NCBI RefSeq assembly: GCF_000745965.1
Contig: NZ_JQKI01000041.1
Location: 1 to 59,441 of the forward strand
DNA: 59,441 nt
Source: Edaphobacter aggregans DSM 19364
GTDB taxonomy: Bacteria; Acidobacteriota; Terriglobia; Terriglobales; Acidobacteriaceae
Reading direction: 5' to 3'
The notes beneath the pieces were generated by a model that saw nothing but the letters and a program-made list of their open reading frames with translations, did not search any database and was not told the origin of the DNA. This document shows positions 25,594-35,558 of the stretch, in pieces; position 1 is the first letter of the stretch; the number at the start of each line of letters is the position of its first letter. Both the position numbers and the translations under genes were made by a program.

Positions 25594-28539
25594 ATGTCTA
25601 TTCGTTTATTTTTGAGGACTGTTTTCCTTTTTTTGATCGCCCTGGTTCCTGCGGTTGCGAGAGCACAGCAGGGAGATGCGACGGTTCGCGGTACGGTTAC
25701 CGATCCGGATCAGGCGGTGATTCCCGGCGCGACGGTGACGCTGACGCCGGCGAAGGGCGCGGCGAAGGTTGTGCAGTCCGGCGCCGATGGAAGCTACGTC
25801 GTTCGCAATGTGCCGGCGGGAACCTACTCGCTCACGGTTACGATGGATGGTTTCGCGACGTTTGTGCGTCAGGGAGTTCGTGTGGCGGCTGGGCAGGCGC
25901 TGACGATGGACGCGAAGATGGCGCTGCAGATGGCCAACCAGGAGGTCCAAGTCAATGCAGAGTCGACGCAGCTGAGTGTTGATCAGGACAGCAATGCAAG
26001 CACGACGACGATCAAGGGGAAGGACCTCGATGCACTCTCTGATGATCCGGACGAGCTTTCGTCGGAGTTGAGTGCGCTGGCTGGACCGGCTGCGGGTCCG
26101 AATGGCGGCCAGATTTACGTTGATGGATTCACCGGCGGGCAGCTTCCTCCGAAGTCCTCGATCCGCGAGGTCCGCATCAACCAGAATCCGTTTTCGGCGC
26201 AGTACGACCGGCTGGGCTATGGCAGGGTTGAGGTGTTCACCAAGCCTGGAACGGACAAGTTTCACGGCAACTTCAACATCCAGGGAAACACGAAGCCGTT
26301 CAACACCTCGAACCCGTTTCTTGGGCCGTCGAACAATCAGCCGGACTATCACACGATCTTCATGCTGGGCAGCATCAGCGGCCCTATCAACCATAGGACT
26401 TCCTTTACTGTCTCTGGTTCTCATCGCAACATCGACGACAACAGCATCGTCAATCCGAGCGGCTTTTATGCGAAGTCCGCTACTGACACCGTGCCGTGCG
26501 CTCCCGGCGATCTGACCTGCACGTACTTCCCGTCGTATCCGGAGGCGGCGCGTGCGGTGCCGCATCCGTCAACGCGAAGCGATATCAGCCCGCGCGTCGA
26601 TTTCGCGCTCGGCGAGAAGAACACGTTGACAGTGCGGTACCAGTATGAGGTCAGTGGCTCGCAGAACAACGGCATTCAAAACACGAACCTGCCGGCGACG
26701 GGATATAACAGCGAGTCCACGGAACACACCGTGCAGGTGAGCGACACGCAGATTCTCAGCGCTCGAGTGATCAACGAGACGCGCTTTGAATATCAGCGCG
26801 ACTACTCGACCCAGGACCCTCTGAGCACTGCGCCGGCGCTGTCGGTTCAGGGTATCTTTACGTACGGTGGCTCGAGCCTGGGAACGCAGCGGAGTACGAC
26901 CACCCACTTCGAGGGGCAGAACTACACCTCGATTGCCCTGAGCAAGAACTTCATCCGGTTTGGTGGGCGGATACGGACGAACAGCGAGGATGTAACCTCG
27001 ACGCAAAATCAAAACGGAACGTTCTTCTATTCCTATCTGCTCGATCCTTGCACCGATCCGAATTTGACGAGCAGGCCGAGCACCTGCAAGCCGACGAATA
27101 CACCGTGCGACAAGGTTAACAGTGCGTTGTCCTCGTACCAGTGCGGTCTGCCGGGACAGTACACCGTGGCTACGATCAACCAGCCGACGGTTCACGGCCG
27201 CGGCGTGGATGTAGGGCTGTATGCGGAGGACGACTGGAAGGTGAAGCCGAACCTGACGATCAGCTACGGCATTCGATACGAGGCGCAAAACATCATCCAC
27301 AGTAATCACGATTTTGCTCCGCGTCTGTCGTTCGCGTGGGGCGTGCCGCACGGAAAGGGCAGTCCGATTACGGTGATTCGCGGCGGCTATGGCATGTTCT
27401 ACGATCGGTTCTCGCTGGACAACTACATCACGACGCTGCAGCAGAACGGGTTTGCGCAGATGAAGTCGACGTACATCAATCCGGGCGCGACCTGCACGCC
27501 GGCCAACCCCACGGGGTGCGGTACGGCGGCGGCGAGCAGGATCAGCGTGACGCAGATTGGGCAGAATACACGCAGCTCGTACACGATGCAGGCTGCGGTG
27601 GGCGTTGACCAGCAGCTGGGACGGATTGGAACCATCTCGGTGAACTATCTGAACGCTCGCGGTGTGCATGAGTACATGACGAGGAATTACTTCGATCCCG
27701 GGAGCAATTCGCCGTATGCTTTTCAGTTTCAGTCGGCCGGCGTCTTCCGTCAGAACCAGCTGTTGATCAATTCGAACATTCGCCTGCGCCGTGCGACGCT
27801 GTTCGGGTTCTACTCGATCAACTTTGCGAATGCGAATACGTCGGGTGCAACCTTTATTCCGACGAGCAACACGAACACCAAAGTCGATTACGGCCGAGCG
27901 ACGTTTGCGCAGCGCCAGTTCGGCGTCGTTGGAGGAAGCTTCCAGCTCCCGTATTCGTTTACGGCCAGTCCGTTCATCATTGCTCGCGCCGGCGTTCCGT
28001 ATAACATCACCAGCGGTCTCGATCCGACGGGAAGCTCGGTGTACAACGCGCGGCCGTATTTTGCGAATGGCAGCAGCGGCGACTGCTTCAACTCACAGGA
28101 TTTCAGCGCGACGCAAACCGGAAGCCTGACGCCGGTGCCGATCAACTATTGCACGGGTCCCGCAAACGCGACGATCAACCTTCGTATCGCAAGGATCTTC
28201 GGATTTGGCGAGAGGACGGGCTCGGCAGCTCCCGGTGGCGGTGGTCAGGGTAATCGTGGGGGCTCGGGCGGAGGACGTGGAGGTCCCGGTGGTGGTGGTG
28301 GTGGTGCTCGTGGCGGCTTCGGTGGTGGACCCTTTGGCAGCGGCGGAAGCTCCGGCCATCGCTACACGATGACGCTGGGCGCGCAGGTTTCGAATCTCTT
28401 CAACATGGTTCCGTATGCCACGCCAACCAGCACCCTTACCTCGCAGCGCTTCGGCGAGTTCACGGCGCTGGCTCCTCGGCCGTTCAGCAACGGAACGGCG
28501 GTCCGAGCGATCTCGCTGCAGGCTTCGTTCAACTTTTAG
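25594..28539 (+). CDS. Oar-like TonB-dependent receptor
   Basis: 981 residues from an ATG with TTGAGGAG upstream; a TTG at 25582 is a poorer start. A signal peptide (LFLIALVPAVARA) is followed by a carboxypeptidase-regulatory-like Ig domain (ATVRGTVTDPDQAVIPGATV, residues ~24-105), a plug domain (GQIYVDGFTGGQLPPKSSI, YGRVEVFTKPGTDKFHG) and a long outer-membrane barrel ending in Phe (SLQASFNF). This is the architecture of the large Oar-like family expanded in Acidobacteriota, usually tied to uptake of glycans or peptides. Near the C-terminus a ~45-residue Gly/Arg-rich insertion interrupts the barrel. Substrate unknown. Confidence 0.88.
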   Translation: MSIRLFLRTVFLFLIALVPAVARAQQGDATVRGTVTDPDQAVIPGATVTLTPAKGAAKVVQSGADGSYVVRNVPAGTYSLTVTMDGFATFVRQGVRVAAGQALTMDAKMALQMANQEVQVNAESTQLSVDQDSNASTTTIKGKDLDALSDDPDELSSELSALAGPAAGPNGGQIYVDGFTGGQLPPKSSIREVRINQNPFSAQYDRLGYGRVEVFTKPGTDKFHGNFNIQGNTKPFNTSNPFLGPSNNQPDYHTIFMLGSISGPINHRTSFTVSGSHRNIDDNSIVNPSGFYAKSATDTVPCAPGDLTCTYFPSYPEAARAVPHPSTRSDISPRVDFALGEKNTLTVRYQYEVSGSQNNGIQNTNLPATGYNSESTEHTVQVSDTQILSARVINETRFEYQRDYSTQDPLSTAPALSVQGIFTYGGSSLGTQRSTTTHFEGQNYTSIALSKNFIRFGGRIRTNSEDVTSTQNQNGTFFYSYLLDPCTDPNLTSRPSTCKPTNTPCDKVNSALSSYQCGLPGQYTVATINQPTVHGRGVDVGLYAEDDWKVKPNLTISYGIRYEAQNIIHSNHDFAPRLSFAWGVPHGKGSPITVIRGGYGMFYDRFSLDNYITTLQQNGFAQMKSTYINPGATCTPANPTGCGTAAASRISVTQIGQNTRSSYTMQAAVGVDQQLGRIGTISVNYLNARGVHEYMTRNYFDPGSNSPYAFQFQSAGVFRQNQLLINSNIRLRRATLFGFYSINFANANTSGATFIPTSNTNTKVDYGRATFAQRQFGVVGGSFQLPYSFTASPFIIARAGVPYNITSGLDPTGSSVYNARPYFANGSSGDCFNSQDFSATQTGSLTPVPINYCTGPANATINLRIARIFGFGERTGSAAPGGGGQGNRGGSGGGRGGPGGGGGGARGGFGGGPFGSGGSSGHRYTMTLGAQVSNLFNMVPYATPTSTLTSQRFGEFTALAPRPFSNGTAVRAISLQASFNF

Positions 28540-28567
28540 ACTAGCGAGCAGGACGGAAGTTCAGGGG

Positions 28568-28596
28568 GAGGGTCACACTTCTTTGTCGTGACCCTC
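28568..28596. terminator. Bidirectional terminator between receptor and hmgA
   Basis: GAGGGTCAC (28568-28576) pairs with GTGACCCTC (28588-28596), followed by TTTG on the plus strand. It separates two convergent genes. Confidence 0.8.
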
Positions 28597-28612
28597 TTTG
28601 CCTTTAAGTTGG

Positions 28613-29905
28613 TTATGGGTGGAAGTTCTTTTTGAGCGTCTGCCAGCAGGTGTAGTACTCGTGCTGGAGAGAGGCCGTGTCCATCGCGAACTTCGTCGGA
28701 CGACAGACGAAGCGGGTTTCGAACATGAACGCGAGCGTGTCGGATAGCTTGACGGGCTTGAGCTCGGCGTTGGAGGCGCGCTCGAAGGTCTCGGCGTCGG
28801 GGCCGTGGCCGGACATGCAGTTGTGCAGGCTGGCGCCGCCGGGGACGAAGCCTTCGGCCTTCGCATCGTACTGGCCTTCGATGAGGCCCATGAACTCGTT
28901 CATGAAGTTGCGGTGGAACCAGGGAGGGCGGAAGGTGTGCTCAGCGACCATCCAGCGAGGGGGGAAGAGGACAAAGTCGACGTTGGCGGTGCCGGGGATC
29001 TCGCTGGGCGAGGTGAGGACGGTGAAGATGGACGGGTCGGGATGGTCAAAGCTGACGGTGTTGATGCAGTTGAAGCGGTGGAGGTCGTACTTGTAGGGCA
29101 CGTAGTTGCCGTGCCAGGCGACGACGTCCAGCGGTGAGTGGTCGAAGTCCGTCGCCCAGAGATTGCCGAGGAACTTTGCGATGACCTGGAAGGTGCCGTT
29201 GTCGCGATCGTCGTAGGCGGCGTGCGGCGTGTGGAAGTCGCGCGAGTTGGCGAGGCCGTTGGCTCCGATGGGACCGAGGTCGGGGAGGCGGAGGGGCTGG
29301 CCGTAGTTTTCGAGGAGGTAGCCGCGGGCTTGTGTTTCGCTGAGTTCGACGCGGAACTTGATGCCGCGTGGGATGACGGCGATTTCGCCGGGGGTGAGCG
29401 CGAGGATGCCGAGTTCGGTGTGGAGGACGATGCTGCCGAGCTGAGGGACGAAGAGGAACTCGCCGTCGGCGGAGTAGAAGAAGCGGTCGGTCATGCTCTT
29501 GGTGGCGGCGTAGACGTGGATGGCGACGCCGGAGTGCACGGAGGAGTCACCGTTGCCGGCGAGGGTGGTGAGGCCGTCGATGAAGTCGGTGGGGGCGTCG
29601 GGGAGGGGCAGAGGGTCCCAACGGAGCTGGTTGGGCGGAGTCTCGATCTCATTGAATGGTGTTGAGCGGACCAGTCCGTTGGGAATGCGCTGGTAGGGCT
29701 TGTGCATCACGGAGGGGCGGATGCGGTAGGTCCAGGTGCGGCGATTGAGAAGTCGCGGAGCGGTGAAGGGGCTGCCGGAGAGCTGCTCGGTGTAGAGGCC
29801 GTGTGGGGCCTTCTGCGGGGCGTTCTGGCCGATGGGCAGGGCGTTGGGAATGGCCTCGGTGGCGAACTCGTTGCCGAAGCCGGAGAAGTAGTGGAGATCG
29901 GACAT
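28613..29905 (-). CDS. hmgA: Homogentisate 1,2-dioxygenase
   Basis: 430 residues. The N-terminus [19 protein letters not shown] is characteristic. [16 protein letters not shown] supplies the first His and the Glu iron ligands and [11 protein letters not shown] the second His, matching the conserved active site. The enzyme opens the ring of homogentisate in tyrosine and phenylalanine breakdown. The next enzymes (maleylacetoacetate isomerase, fumarylacetoacetase) are not adjacent. Confidence 0.95.
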   Translation of the reverse strand: MSDLHYFSGFGNEFATEAIPNALPIGQNAPQKAPHGLYTEQLSGSPFTAPRLLNRRTWTYRIRPSVMHKPYQRIPNGLVRSTPFNEIETPPNQLRWDPLPLPDAPTDFIDGLTTLAGNGDSSVHSGVAIHVYAATKSMTDRFFYSADGEFLFVPQLGSIVLHTELGILALTPGEIAVIPRGIKFRVELSETQARGYLLENYGQPLRLPDLGPIGANGLANSRDFHTPHAAYDDRDNGTFQVIAKFLGNLWATDFDHSPLDVVAWHGNYVPYKYDLHRFNCINTVSFDHPDPSIFTVLTSPSEIPGTANVDFVLFPPRWMVAEHTFRPPWFHRNFMNEFMGLIEGQYDAKAEGFVPGGASLHNCMSGHGPDAETFERASNAELKPVKLSDTLAFMFETRFVCRPTKFAMDTASLQHEYYTCWQTLKKNFHP

Positions 29906-30113
29906 CTGGACTCCCTTGGAACAAGTTTGAAGCCGTCCGCGGGACGGTTTGCGGCGACACCGTAGCTTAGAGCATTTCGACGCTGCTTGTCCGCAGAGGG
30001 AAGATCAATTTCTGCCTATCGAAGTCGGGATGGTTCGGAGGCGCGAACGACGGGACGGTGTGGATGCGCGTTGGTGAGGGAGTCCGGAGAGGGGAAGGAT
30101 GCCAGGCGGATTT

Positions 30114-30864
30114 CTATTTCTCCCCTGGAGGCTTTTGCACTGCGCCGTTTTCGAGAGCCCACTCGACAAATCCCTCCGGCGCATTCTTCACGGAAGCGAT
30201 GTTTGTCCCTGTAACTTTCTTCAGTTGCTTCCATTCAGCATTTCGCAGGTCTGCAAAGCTGAGGTCTGCGCCACTTATATCCGCGTGGGTAAGCCTGGCT
30301 CCAGAGAGATTGGATCCCCACAGATCCACATCTTTCATTTCAGCGTCTTCGAACGAGGCATCTTCGAGATTACTCTGGCGGAGATTTGCAGAATGCAGAT
30401 CGGCGCTTGTGAAATCAGCGGATTTCAGGTCGCTGCCCCGTAGATCGGCCGCGCTGAAGTCTGCCCTCAATAGATTTGCATGCTCAAGCTTAAGGCCTTG
30501 CAGGAACGCGGATGAGACATCGACGCCAACTAAGGGGACCTTTGTCTGCATTCAGTTCCTGGAGTGCTTCGATGCGACCGCCGCTGCCACCCTTACCCTG
30601 CGCCGTGTTGATCACCTGCCAGGCTTGATAGTGCCTTTGTTTGACACGGTTGCCGGATTCGCTGAAGTAGAAGATAACTGCCGCGAGCACGGAGAAACTT
30701 CCAAGACGTTCGAGAACTTCCACAAAGCGCCAGTTGCTCAGGAAGAAAGCCACCCACTCCCACAGCCATTCCAATGTGAGGAACGGAATCGCCCAGCGGT
30801 GCTTTACCTGGCTGGAGAGACTGTTCCAGCTTGCCGGCCGCTTCCTCGCTTCACGCAGAATCAT
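30114..30864 (-). pseudogene. Pentapeptide-repeat membrane protein, frameshifted
   Basis: Two overlapping frames join into one protein. The upstream frame (start 30864) has two hydrophobic segments and ends ..GGRIEALQELNADK. The second, read from about 30540 down to 30114, continues VPLVGVDVSSAFLQGL with ~13 pentapeptide units (ADFSA, ADLRG, ADLHS, ANLRQ). One extra base in AAAGGTCCCC near 30540 separates them; dropping it restores a single ~245-residue reading frame. This is either a real inactivating insertion or a sequence error. The downstream part alone has an ATG at 30551 and could still be made. Confidence 0.65.
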
Positions 30865-30945
30865 TGGGCTTCCTCTTCGACGGGCAGATCTACGGTGACT
30901 CGACGCTAGTGAGTGGGCTGCGGTAACGAGGCGTTGAAAGGTAGG

Positions 30946-32085
30946 TTATTTGGGTTCGGTTTCGGCCATGAACTTGATGAGGTAGTCCTTCCAGACGGCG
31001 GCCTGGGTGTGGGTTCCGTGGCCTCGGGTGGCATCGGAGATGGGGATGAGGATGAACTTTGTTTTGGGCATCTTGGGCAGAACGCGCGGGTTGATGATCT
31101 TTTCGCCTAGCTCGGGCGGGTTGATGACGTCGTCGGCGGAGTTGATCCAGAGGGCGGGGGCGACGATGGTGGAGAGCTTTGGTTCGGGGTTGTAGTTGCG
31201 GCTGGCGTTGACGTAGTAGAGGAGGTTGTTGGCGTCGGTGGCGGGGATGGTGCGGGCCATGTAGTCGTCGACGTATTTTTCCGCCTGAGCGCGGGTGGGG
31301 TAGTTCTTCTGCATCTGGAGGGGGGCGGAGCCCATGACGAGGAGCATGGCTTCGGCTCCGCGGAGGCCCTCGATGGGCTCGGTGGTGTACTCGCCGTTCT
31401 TCCAGTTGGGGTCGTGCTTGATGGACTCCATGGCGATGTAGCGGGTCATGCGGTTGCGGCCGGCGAGCTCGGTGGGGTAACAGGCGAAGGGGGCGAGGGC
31501 GTCCATGAACGTGGGATACGCTTCGCCCCAGACCCAAGACTGCATGCAGCCCATGGAGGTGCCGAGGATAAGGCGGAGATGGTCAACGTTCATGCCCTCG
31601 GTGAGCATGAGGTACTGCGAGCGGACCATGTCGTCGTAGTCGTACTGGGGGAACTTCATGTGGACGCCGTCGGAGGGCTTGGAGGAGTCGCCCTGGCCGA
31701 TGTCGTCGGGGAGGATGAGGAAGTACTTGGTGATGTCGAAGGGTTGGCCGGGGCCGAAGAGGACGTCGGAGAACTGCGGGACCATGAGGGTGTGGCGGTT
31801 GCCTCCGGTGCCGTGGAGCAGGAGGATGGCGTTGTCGACGTGGCCGGCGGCGTTGCGGTGCGGCTCGCCGAGGGTGAGGTAGTGCAGGGTCAGCTCGGGG
31901 AGGGTTTCGCCGGTGCCGAAGCGGAAGTTTTTAATGACGTAGACGTTGTCCTTGGCGGGCCATTTCGTGGCTGGTCTGGGAGCCTGGCCGGTGGGGGCGG
32001 ACATCGTTTGGGCGGGGGCGGAGAGGGAGAGCGTGAGGATGGCGGCGAGTGTGGCGAGCTTCCTGAGTTGCGTCGTTCGGTTCAT
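30946..32085 (-). CDS. Secreted alpha/beta hydrolase, MetX-like
   Basis: 379 residues with a signal peptide (LAAILTLSLSAPAQ). The fold resembles homoserine O-acetyltransferases: LTLHYLTLGEP, NAILLLHGTGGN, the nucleophile elbow LGTSMGCMQSW (Ser), and a C-terminal INSADDVINPP Asp and ATRGHGTH His. An exported protein is unlikely to make O-acetylhomoserine, so hydrolase or acyltransferase activity on another substrate is inferred. Confidence 0.78.
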   Translation of the reverse strand: MNRTTQLRKLATLAAILTLSLSAPAQTMSAPTGQAPRPATKWPAKDNVYVIKNFRFGTGETLPELTLHYLTLGEPHRNAAGHVDNAILLLHGTGGNRHTLMVPQFSDVLFGPGQPFDITKYFLILPDDIGQGDSSKPSDGVHMKFPQYDYDDMVRSQYLMLTEGMNVDHLRLILGTSMGCMQSWVWGEAYPTFMDALAPFACYPTELAGRNRMTRYIAMESIKHDPNWKNGEYTTEPIEGLRGAEAMLLVMGSAPLQMQKNYPTRAQAEKYVDDYMARTIPATDANNLLYYVNASRNYNPEPKLSTIVAPALWINSADDVINPPELGEKIINPRVLPKMPKTKFILIPISDATRGHGTHTQAAVWKDYLIKFMAETEPK

Positions 32086-32190
32086 GTTCGTGGTACTCTC
32101 CCCCGTAATTTTTTGTGCAAACTATTCTAAACAGATACCTTAGCTTGGTACCTTGTGTGCACGTCTCTTGCCATTCTCCGTAGAAGGAAA

Positions 32191-32213
32191 AAGCCCGGCG
32201 GGTGGCCGGGCTT
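32191..32213. terminator. Terminator hairpin
   Basis: AAGCCCGGC pairs with GCCGGGCTT around GGGTG, with an A-run before and T-rich sequence after, so it could work on both strands. It lies upstream of the MetX-like gene and downstream of the M61 peptidase gene; both are on the minus strand, so it would terminate the peptidase transcript. Confidence 0.7.
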
Positions 32214-32340
32214 CTCTTTTACTTCTGATTTAAGGTTATCAGGCGTGTCAAGAAGTTCGGTGTGGAAATTACGAGGAAGTCTTGCAGGATCAATAGGTTT
32301 ACTTGATCTGCGCTTGCGCCCAGCGATTGATCGGTTCGAG

Positions 32341-32378
32341 CGAAATGCGGGGGTTCTTCGCTTCGCTCAGAATGACGG
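32341..32378 (+). repeat. Dispersed hairpin repeat, copy 6
   Basis: CGAAATGCGGGGG followed by TTCTTCGCTTCGCTCAGAA and TGACG, nearly identical over ~37 bases to the copy at 7114-7150, about 25 kb away. Confidence 0.85.
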
Positions 32379-32433
32379 CAAAAGAGGAATGCGCCTCTTC
32401 GCCAGACGCATTCCTTTGGGTTGGGGCTTGTGG

Positions 32434-34347
32434 CTACTCCCCTTTCTTTTCGGCCGGAGCTTTCTCAGGGGTGGTTAGAGGAGTGGTGATGTCGTCGAGG
32501 TAGGCTGGGGTTCCTTCGATGCGCTGAAGGACGGGGTAGCGTTCGCCGTTGTGGTAGTCGATGTCGGCGAGGGTGACGAAGGTGTCGGATTGCAGGATGA
32601 GGTGGATGGGCTCGGTCTTGCCCTTGGCTTCCTTGATGGCGGTACGGAGGGCTTCGGCGGAGAAGATGTTGCCGTTGACGGCGATGACCTTCTGGCCGGG
32701 CGCGAGGTTGGCCTTGTCGGCGCAGCTTCCCCAGCGGACGTCGGCGATCGTGCCTTCGTTGGAGACGCGGAGGCCGATGGAGTACCAGAGGTTGACGCCG
32801 CCGCCGCGACGTCCGCCGGCTGAGGCCATGGTGTGCTCGGAGGGAGTGGGCTTGTCGGTGTAGACGAGCTTGTAGCCTCCGCGCTCGATGCCGTCGAGGT
32901 CGGCGTGGGGGTTGGGGTTGTCGATGCGCTCGTGAATGAAGGTGGCCCAGTCGTACTTGAGGACCTGGTTGAGGTCGGCGATGAGCTCGTCGCGGTTGTA
33001 GGTGACGATGAGCGGGCCGGTGTTGCCGCCCTTGCCGAGGAAGATGTGGAGGAAGTCGTCAAGGGACTTCTGGTTGTTGGTCTTCTGACGGATGAGGGTG
33101 TCGGCGTCGAGCCAGAAGAGCTCGCCTTCCTGGTAGTAGTCCTGGCCGCGGCGCCAGTTGGACCAGGCGGGGTTGCCTCCGCGGAGGATGCTGGCGGCGA
33201 TGGCGGTGTCTTCGGTGCTGCGCCACTGGCGGCCGGGCTTGTTGTCGAGGTTGGCGGCGGACATGGCGAGGAGGTCGCGGTACTGGGCCTGCGACTTGAG
33301 GCCGGAGCGCGCGGCGAGGACGTTGCCAAGGTACTGGGTCATGCCCTCGTAGGTCCAGAGGAGCGAGCCCTGTTGCATCTTGTGGAAGTCGTCCTGGTAG
33401 AGGTTGAAGGGGCGGCGGTACTTGCCGTTCCAGGAGTGGGTGAACTCGTGGGCGAGGAGGTCGGCCTCGGCGAGCTGGTGGGCGTCGTCGGAGTAGCCTT
33501 TTTCGCCGACGCCGTTGTCGGAGGATTGGCCGTGCTCGAGGCCTTCACCGCCGGCGACGTCGGAGAGCGTGAGGAGGAAGTGATAGACGCTGTAGTGGCG
33601 CGAGTTGTAGGCGGCTCCAGTCTCGCGGACGAGGTTGTTGAGGTCGGAGAGGAGAGCGGGGCGGAGGTTGGAGTCCTCGGGCTGGTCGGAGACGACGTCG
33701 ATGTAGTGCTTCGGAGTGACCTCGGGGGCGAGGGCGAACTCGCGGAAGTATGCGCCGGTGATCACAGGGGAGTCCTCTAGCTGTTCGACGGTCGTGGCGG
33801 CGTAGTGCGTGGTGCCGCCGGCGGGGTGCTGGGGGTCGTAGCCGTCAGTGGGGGTGAGCGCGGTACCGATGCCCCAGCCCTTGGGGACGGTGACGGAGGG
33901 CTGGATGGCGATCTCTTTGACGGGCGTGTTGGCGGGGTAGAGGAGGAGCTTCTCCCACTCGAGGACGGCCATCTTCTGGGTGACGCGTGCGGTGACGATG
34001 CAGTCGAGGTGTGCGTGGAGGGTGGTGACGCCGGCGGGGACGGTGACATGGTACTGGTAGAGGTCCTGATCGTCGCGGCGCCAGGTGAGCGGTTTGCCGT
34101 TGCCGGTAAAGACGATGCCGGTGATGTCGCTGACGGGGCCGGTGGGGCGGTGGTTGCCGGGGATCCACTCGGGCGTGGTGAGGGAGACGATGCCGGCTTT
34201 GACGGGGATATCGAGGTCGGCGTGGTAGACCTTGCGGGGAGCGTCGGAGAGGTCGGCGGTGATGAGGATGGGGGCCTTCTGGGCTTGCAGGAGGGCGGTT
34301 GCGCTGAGAAGAAGAGCGATGGACAGGAGAGTGGTGCGATGGATCAT
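32434..34347 (-). CDS. M61 family metallopeptidase with PDZ domain
   Basis: 637 residues from the ATG at 34347, which follows GAGGAAA by 9 bases, with a signal peptide (TTLLSIALLLSATALLQA). HEFTHSWNGKYRRP carries the zinc-binding HExxH plus the HSWNGK signature of M61 glycyl aminopeptidases, and LLWTYEGMTQYLG supplies the downstream Glu. The C-terminal ~110 residues form a PDZ domain (IGLRVSNEGTIADVRWGS, APGQKVIAVNG). A periplasmic peptidase is expected. Confidence 0.9.
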   Translation of the reverse strand: MIHRTTLLSIALLLSATALLQAQKAPILITADLSDAPRKVYHADLDIPVKAGIVSLTTPEWIPGNHRPTGPVSDITGIVFTGNGKPLTWRRDDQDLYQYHVTVPAGVTTLHAHLDCIVTARVTQKMAVLEWEKLLLYPANTPVKEIAIQPSVTVPKGWGIGTALTPTDGYDPQHPAGGTTHYAATTVEQLEDSPVITGAYFREFALAPEVTPKHYIDVVSDQPEDSNLRPALLSDLNNLVRETGAAYNSRHYSVYHFLLTLSDVAGGEGLEHGQSSDNGVGEKGYSDDAHQLAEADLLAHEFTHSWNGKYRRPFNLYQDDFHKMQQGSLLWTYEGMTQYLGNVLAARSGLKSQAQYRDLLAMSAANLDNKPGRQWRSTEDTAIAASILRGGNPAWSNWRRGQDYYQEGELFWLDADTLIRQKTNNQKSLDDFLHIFLGKGGNTGPLIVTYNRDELIADLNQVLKYDWATFIHERIDNPNPHADLDGIERGGYKLVYTDKPTPSEHTMASAGGRRGGGVNLWYSIGLRVSNEGTIADVRWGSCADKANLAPGQKVIAVNGNIFSAEALRTAIKEAKGKTEPIHLILQSDTFVTLADIDYHNGERYPVLQRIEGTPAYLDDITTPLTTPEKAPAEKKGE

Positions 34348-34565
34348 GAGCAAGGATTTCCTCTCGCGTGAGGGGGGATTTTTAGTATTAGAAGGGTAGA
34401 CGATTGCGAAGAGGTTGGGGACGCAGGGTGATCTTTGGTACTGGACCAGTTTGCTTCTGCTGGAACAGAGTTACTGCTGAATGGTTGTGTTCAGGCATCC
34501 CGTGATCGAGACGGAACCAATGAGATTTAATCTGGCTCTTTTCGCCCCGAATCTGGCGCGGAATC

Positions 34566-35453
34566 TCAATGGGGAGTTGTCTGCCCAAGAACATTGCGGG
34601 CGAATTGATCAATATTCGTGAGTTTGATCCCAAACTCCTGCTGGATCGACGTCATGTTGATCGCGTCTCCAGAGGAATAAGCCAGCATTAGCGCGGCGAA
34701 GCTCTTTTGCATCGAGTCCGTGGCTCCCTCAAACTGCGCGCGTAGGGTCTCATCAGGAATATGCTCGAGCTTGAACGACTTGCCACCAATCTGTTCGAAA
34801 CGGGCAACAACCTCAATTGGGCTCAGCGCGTCGGGGCCGCCAAATTCGATTGTCCTGCGCTCTGCCGCCGGATGCCGCAGAGCAAGAACGCACATTTCTG
34901 CGACGTCCGGGAACGAAACCCAACTCACGGGGCTGGTCCCGGATCCATAGATGCGAGCAGAAGCACCTGAGTAATCGAATCCGAGTGCCGGGCTCAGCCA
35001 CACTTCCATGAACCAGCTAGCCTGGATCGTAGTAAAGTTCAGGTCCCGGATCGCATGCGCGACGTGCGCTTTTGCGTCTGCCAGCGGGAAGGAGATCCCG
35101 GCCGGACGGCGAAATGAGACAAAAACAAACCGACTGATACCAGCAGACTTTGCCGCCTCCACGAGGTTCAGTTGTCCCGTGTCATCGACCGACTCGATCG
35201 AGTCTCCTGCCTGTCGGGAGAGGGTCGAGGACGCAGTCGAGATGACCGCATTGGCACCGCGACAAGCGCCAGCTAGCGAGTCTGGATCTTTGAGGTCGCC
35301 AACGCATACGTCCGCACCGCATCCCCGGAGAAGTGCCACCATTTCTGTCGAACTTGTCGTGCGAACCAGCGCTCTAACCTTTTCGCCTCGTCTCGATAGT
35401 CTTTGGCAAATCTCGCTTCCTACCATGCCGGTGGCACCAACAACGAGAATCAT
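34566..35453 (-). CDS. NmrA-like NAD(P)-binding protein
   Basis: 295 residues from the ATG at 35453 with GGGAGAG upstream; a longer frame to 35492 is less likely. MILVVGATGMVGSEICQRL is an NAD(P)-binding Rossmann loop of the atypical SDR/NmrA type. Such proteins are redox sensors or isoflavone reductase-like enzymes; the substrate is unknown. Codon usage and local GC look lower than the surrounding genes, suggesting it was acquired. Confidence 0.75.
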   Translation of the reverse strand: MILVVGATGMVGSEICQRLSRRGEKVRALVRTTSSTEMVALLRGCGADVCVGDLKDPDSLAGACRGANAVISTASSTLSRQAGDSIESVDDTGQLNLVEAAKSAGISRFVFVSFRRPAGISFPLADAKAHVAHAIRDLNFTTIQASWFMEVWLSPALGFDYSGASARIYGSGTSPVSWVSFPDVAEMCVLALRHPAAERRTIEFGGPDALSPIEVVARFEQIGGKSFKLEHIPDETLRAQFEGATDSMQKSFAALMLAYSSGDAINMTSIQQEFGIKLTNIDQFARNVLGQTTPH

Positions 35454-35558
35454 GTCGGCTCTCCCAGGAACACAGCCTACGCCCATTTGCACTCTTGAAC
35501 GTGAAACTTTTGACGTAGGTTCTGATTTTTGAAGCCGGGCTGCGGTTTGACTCTCAGG

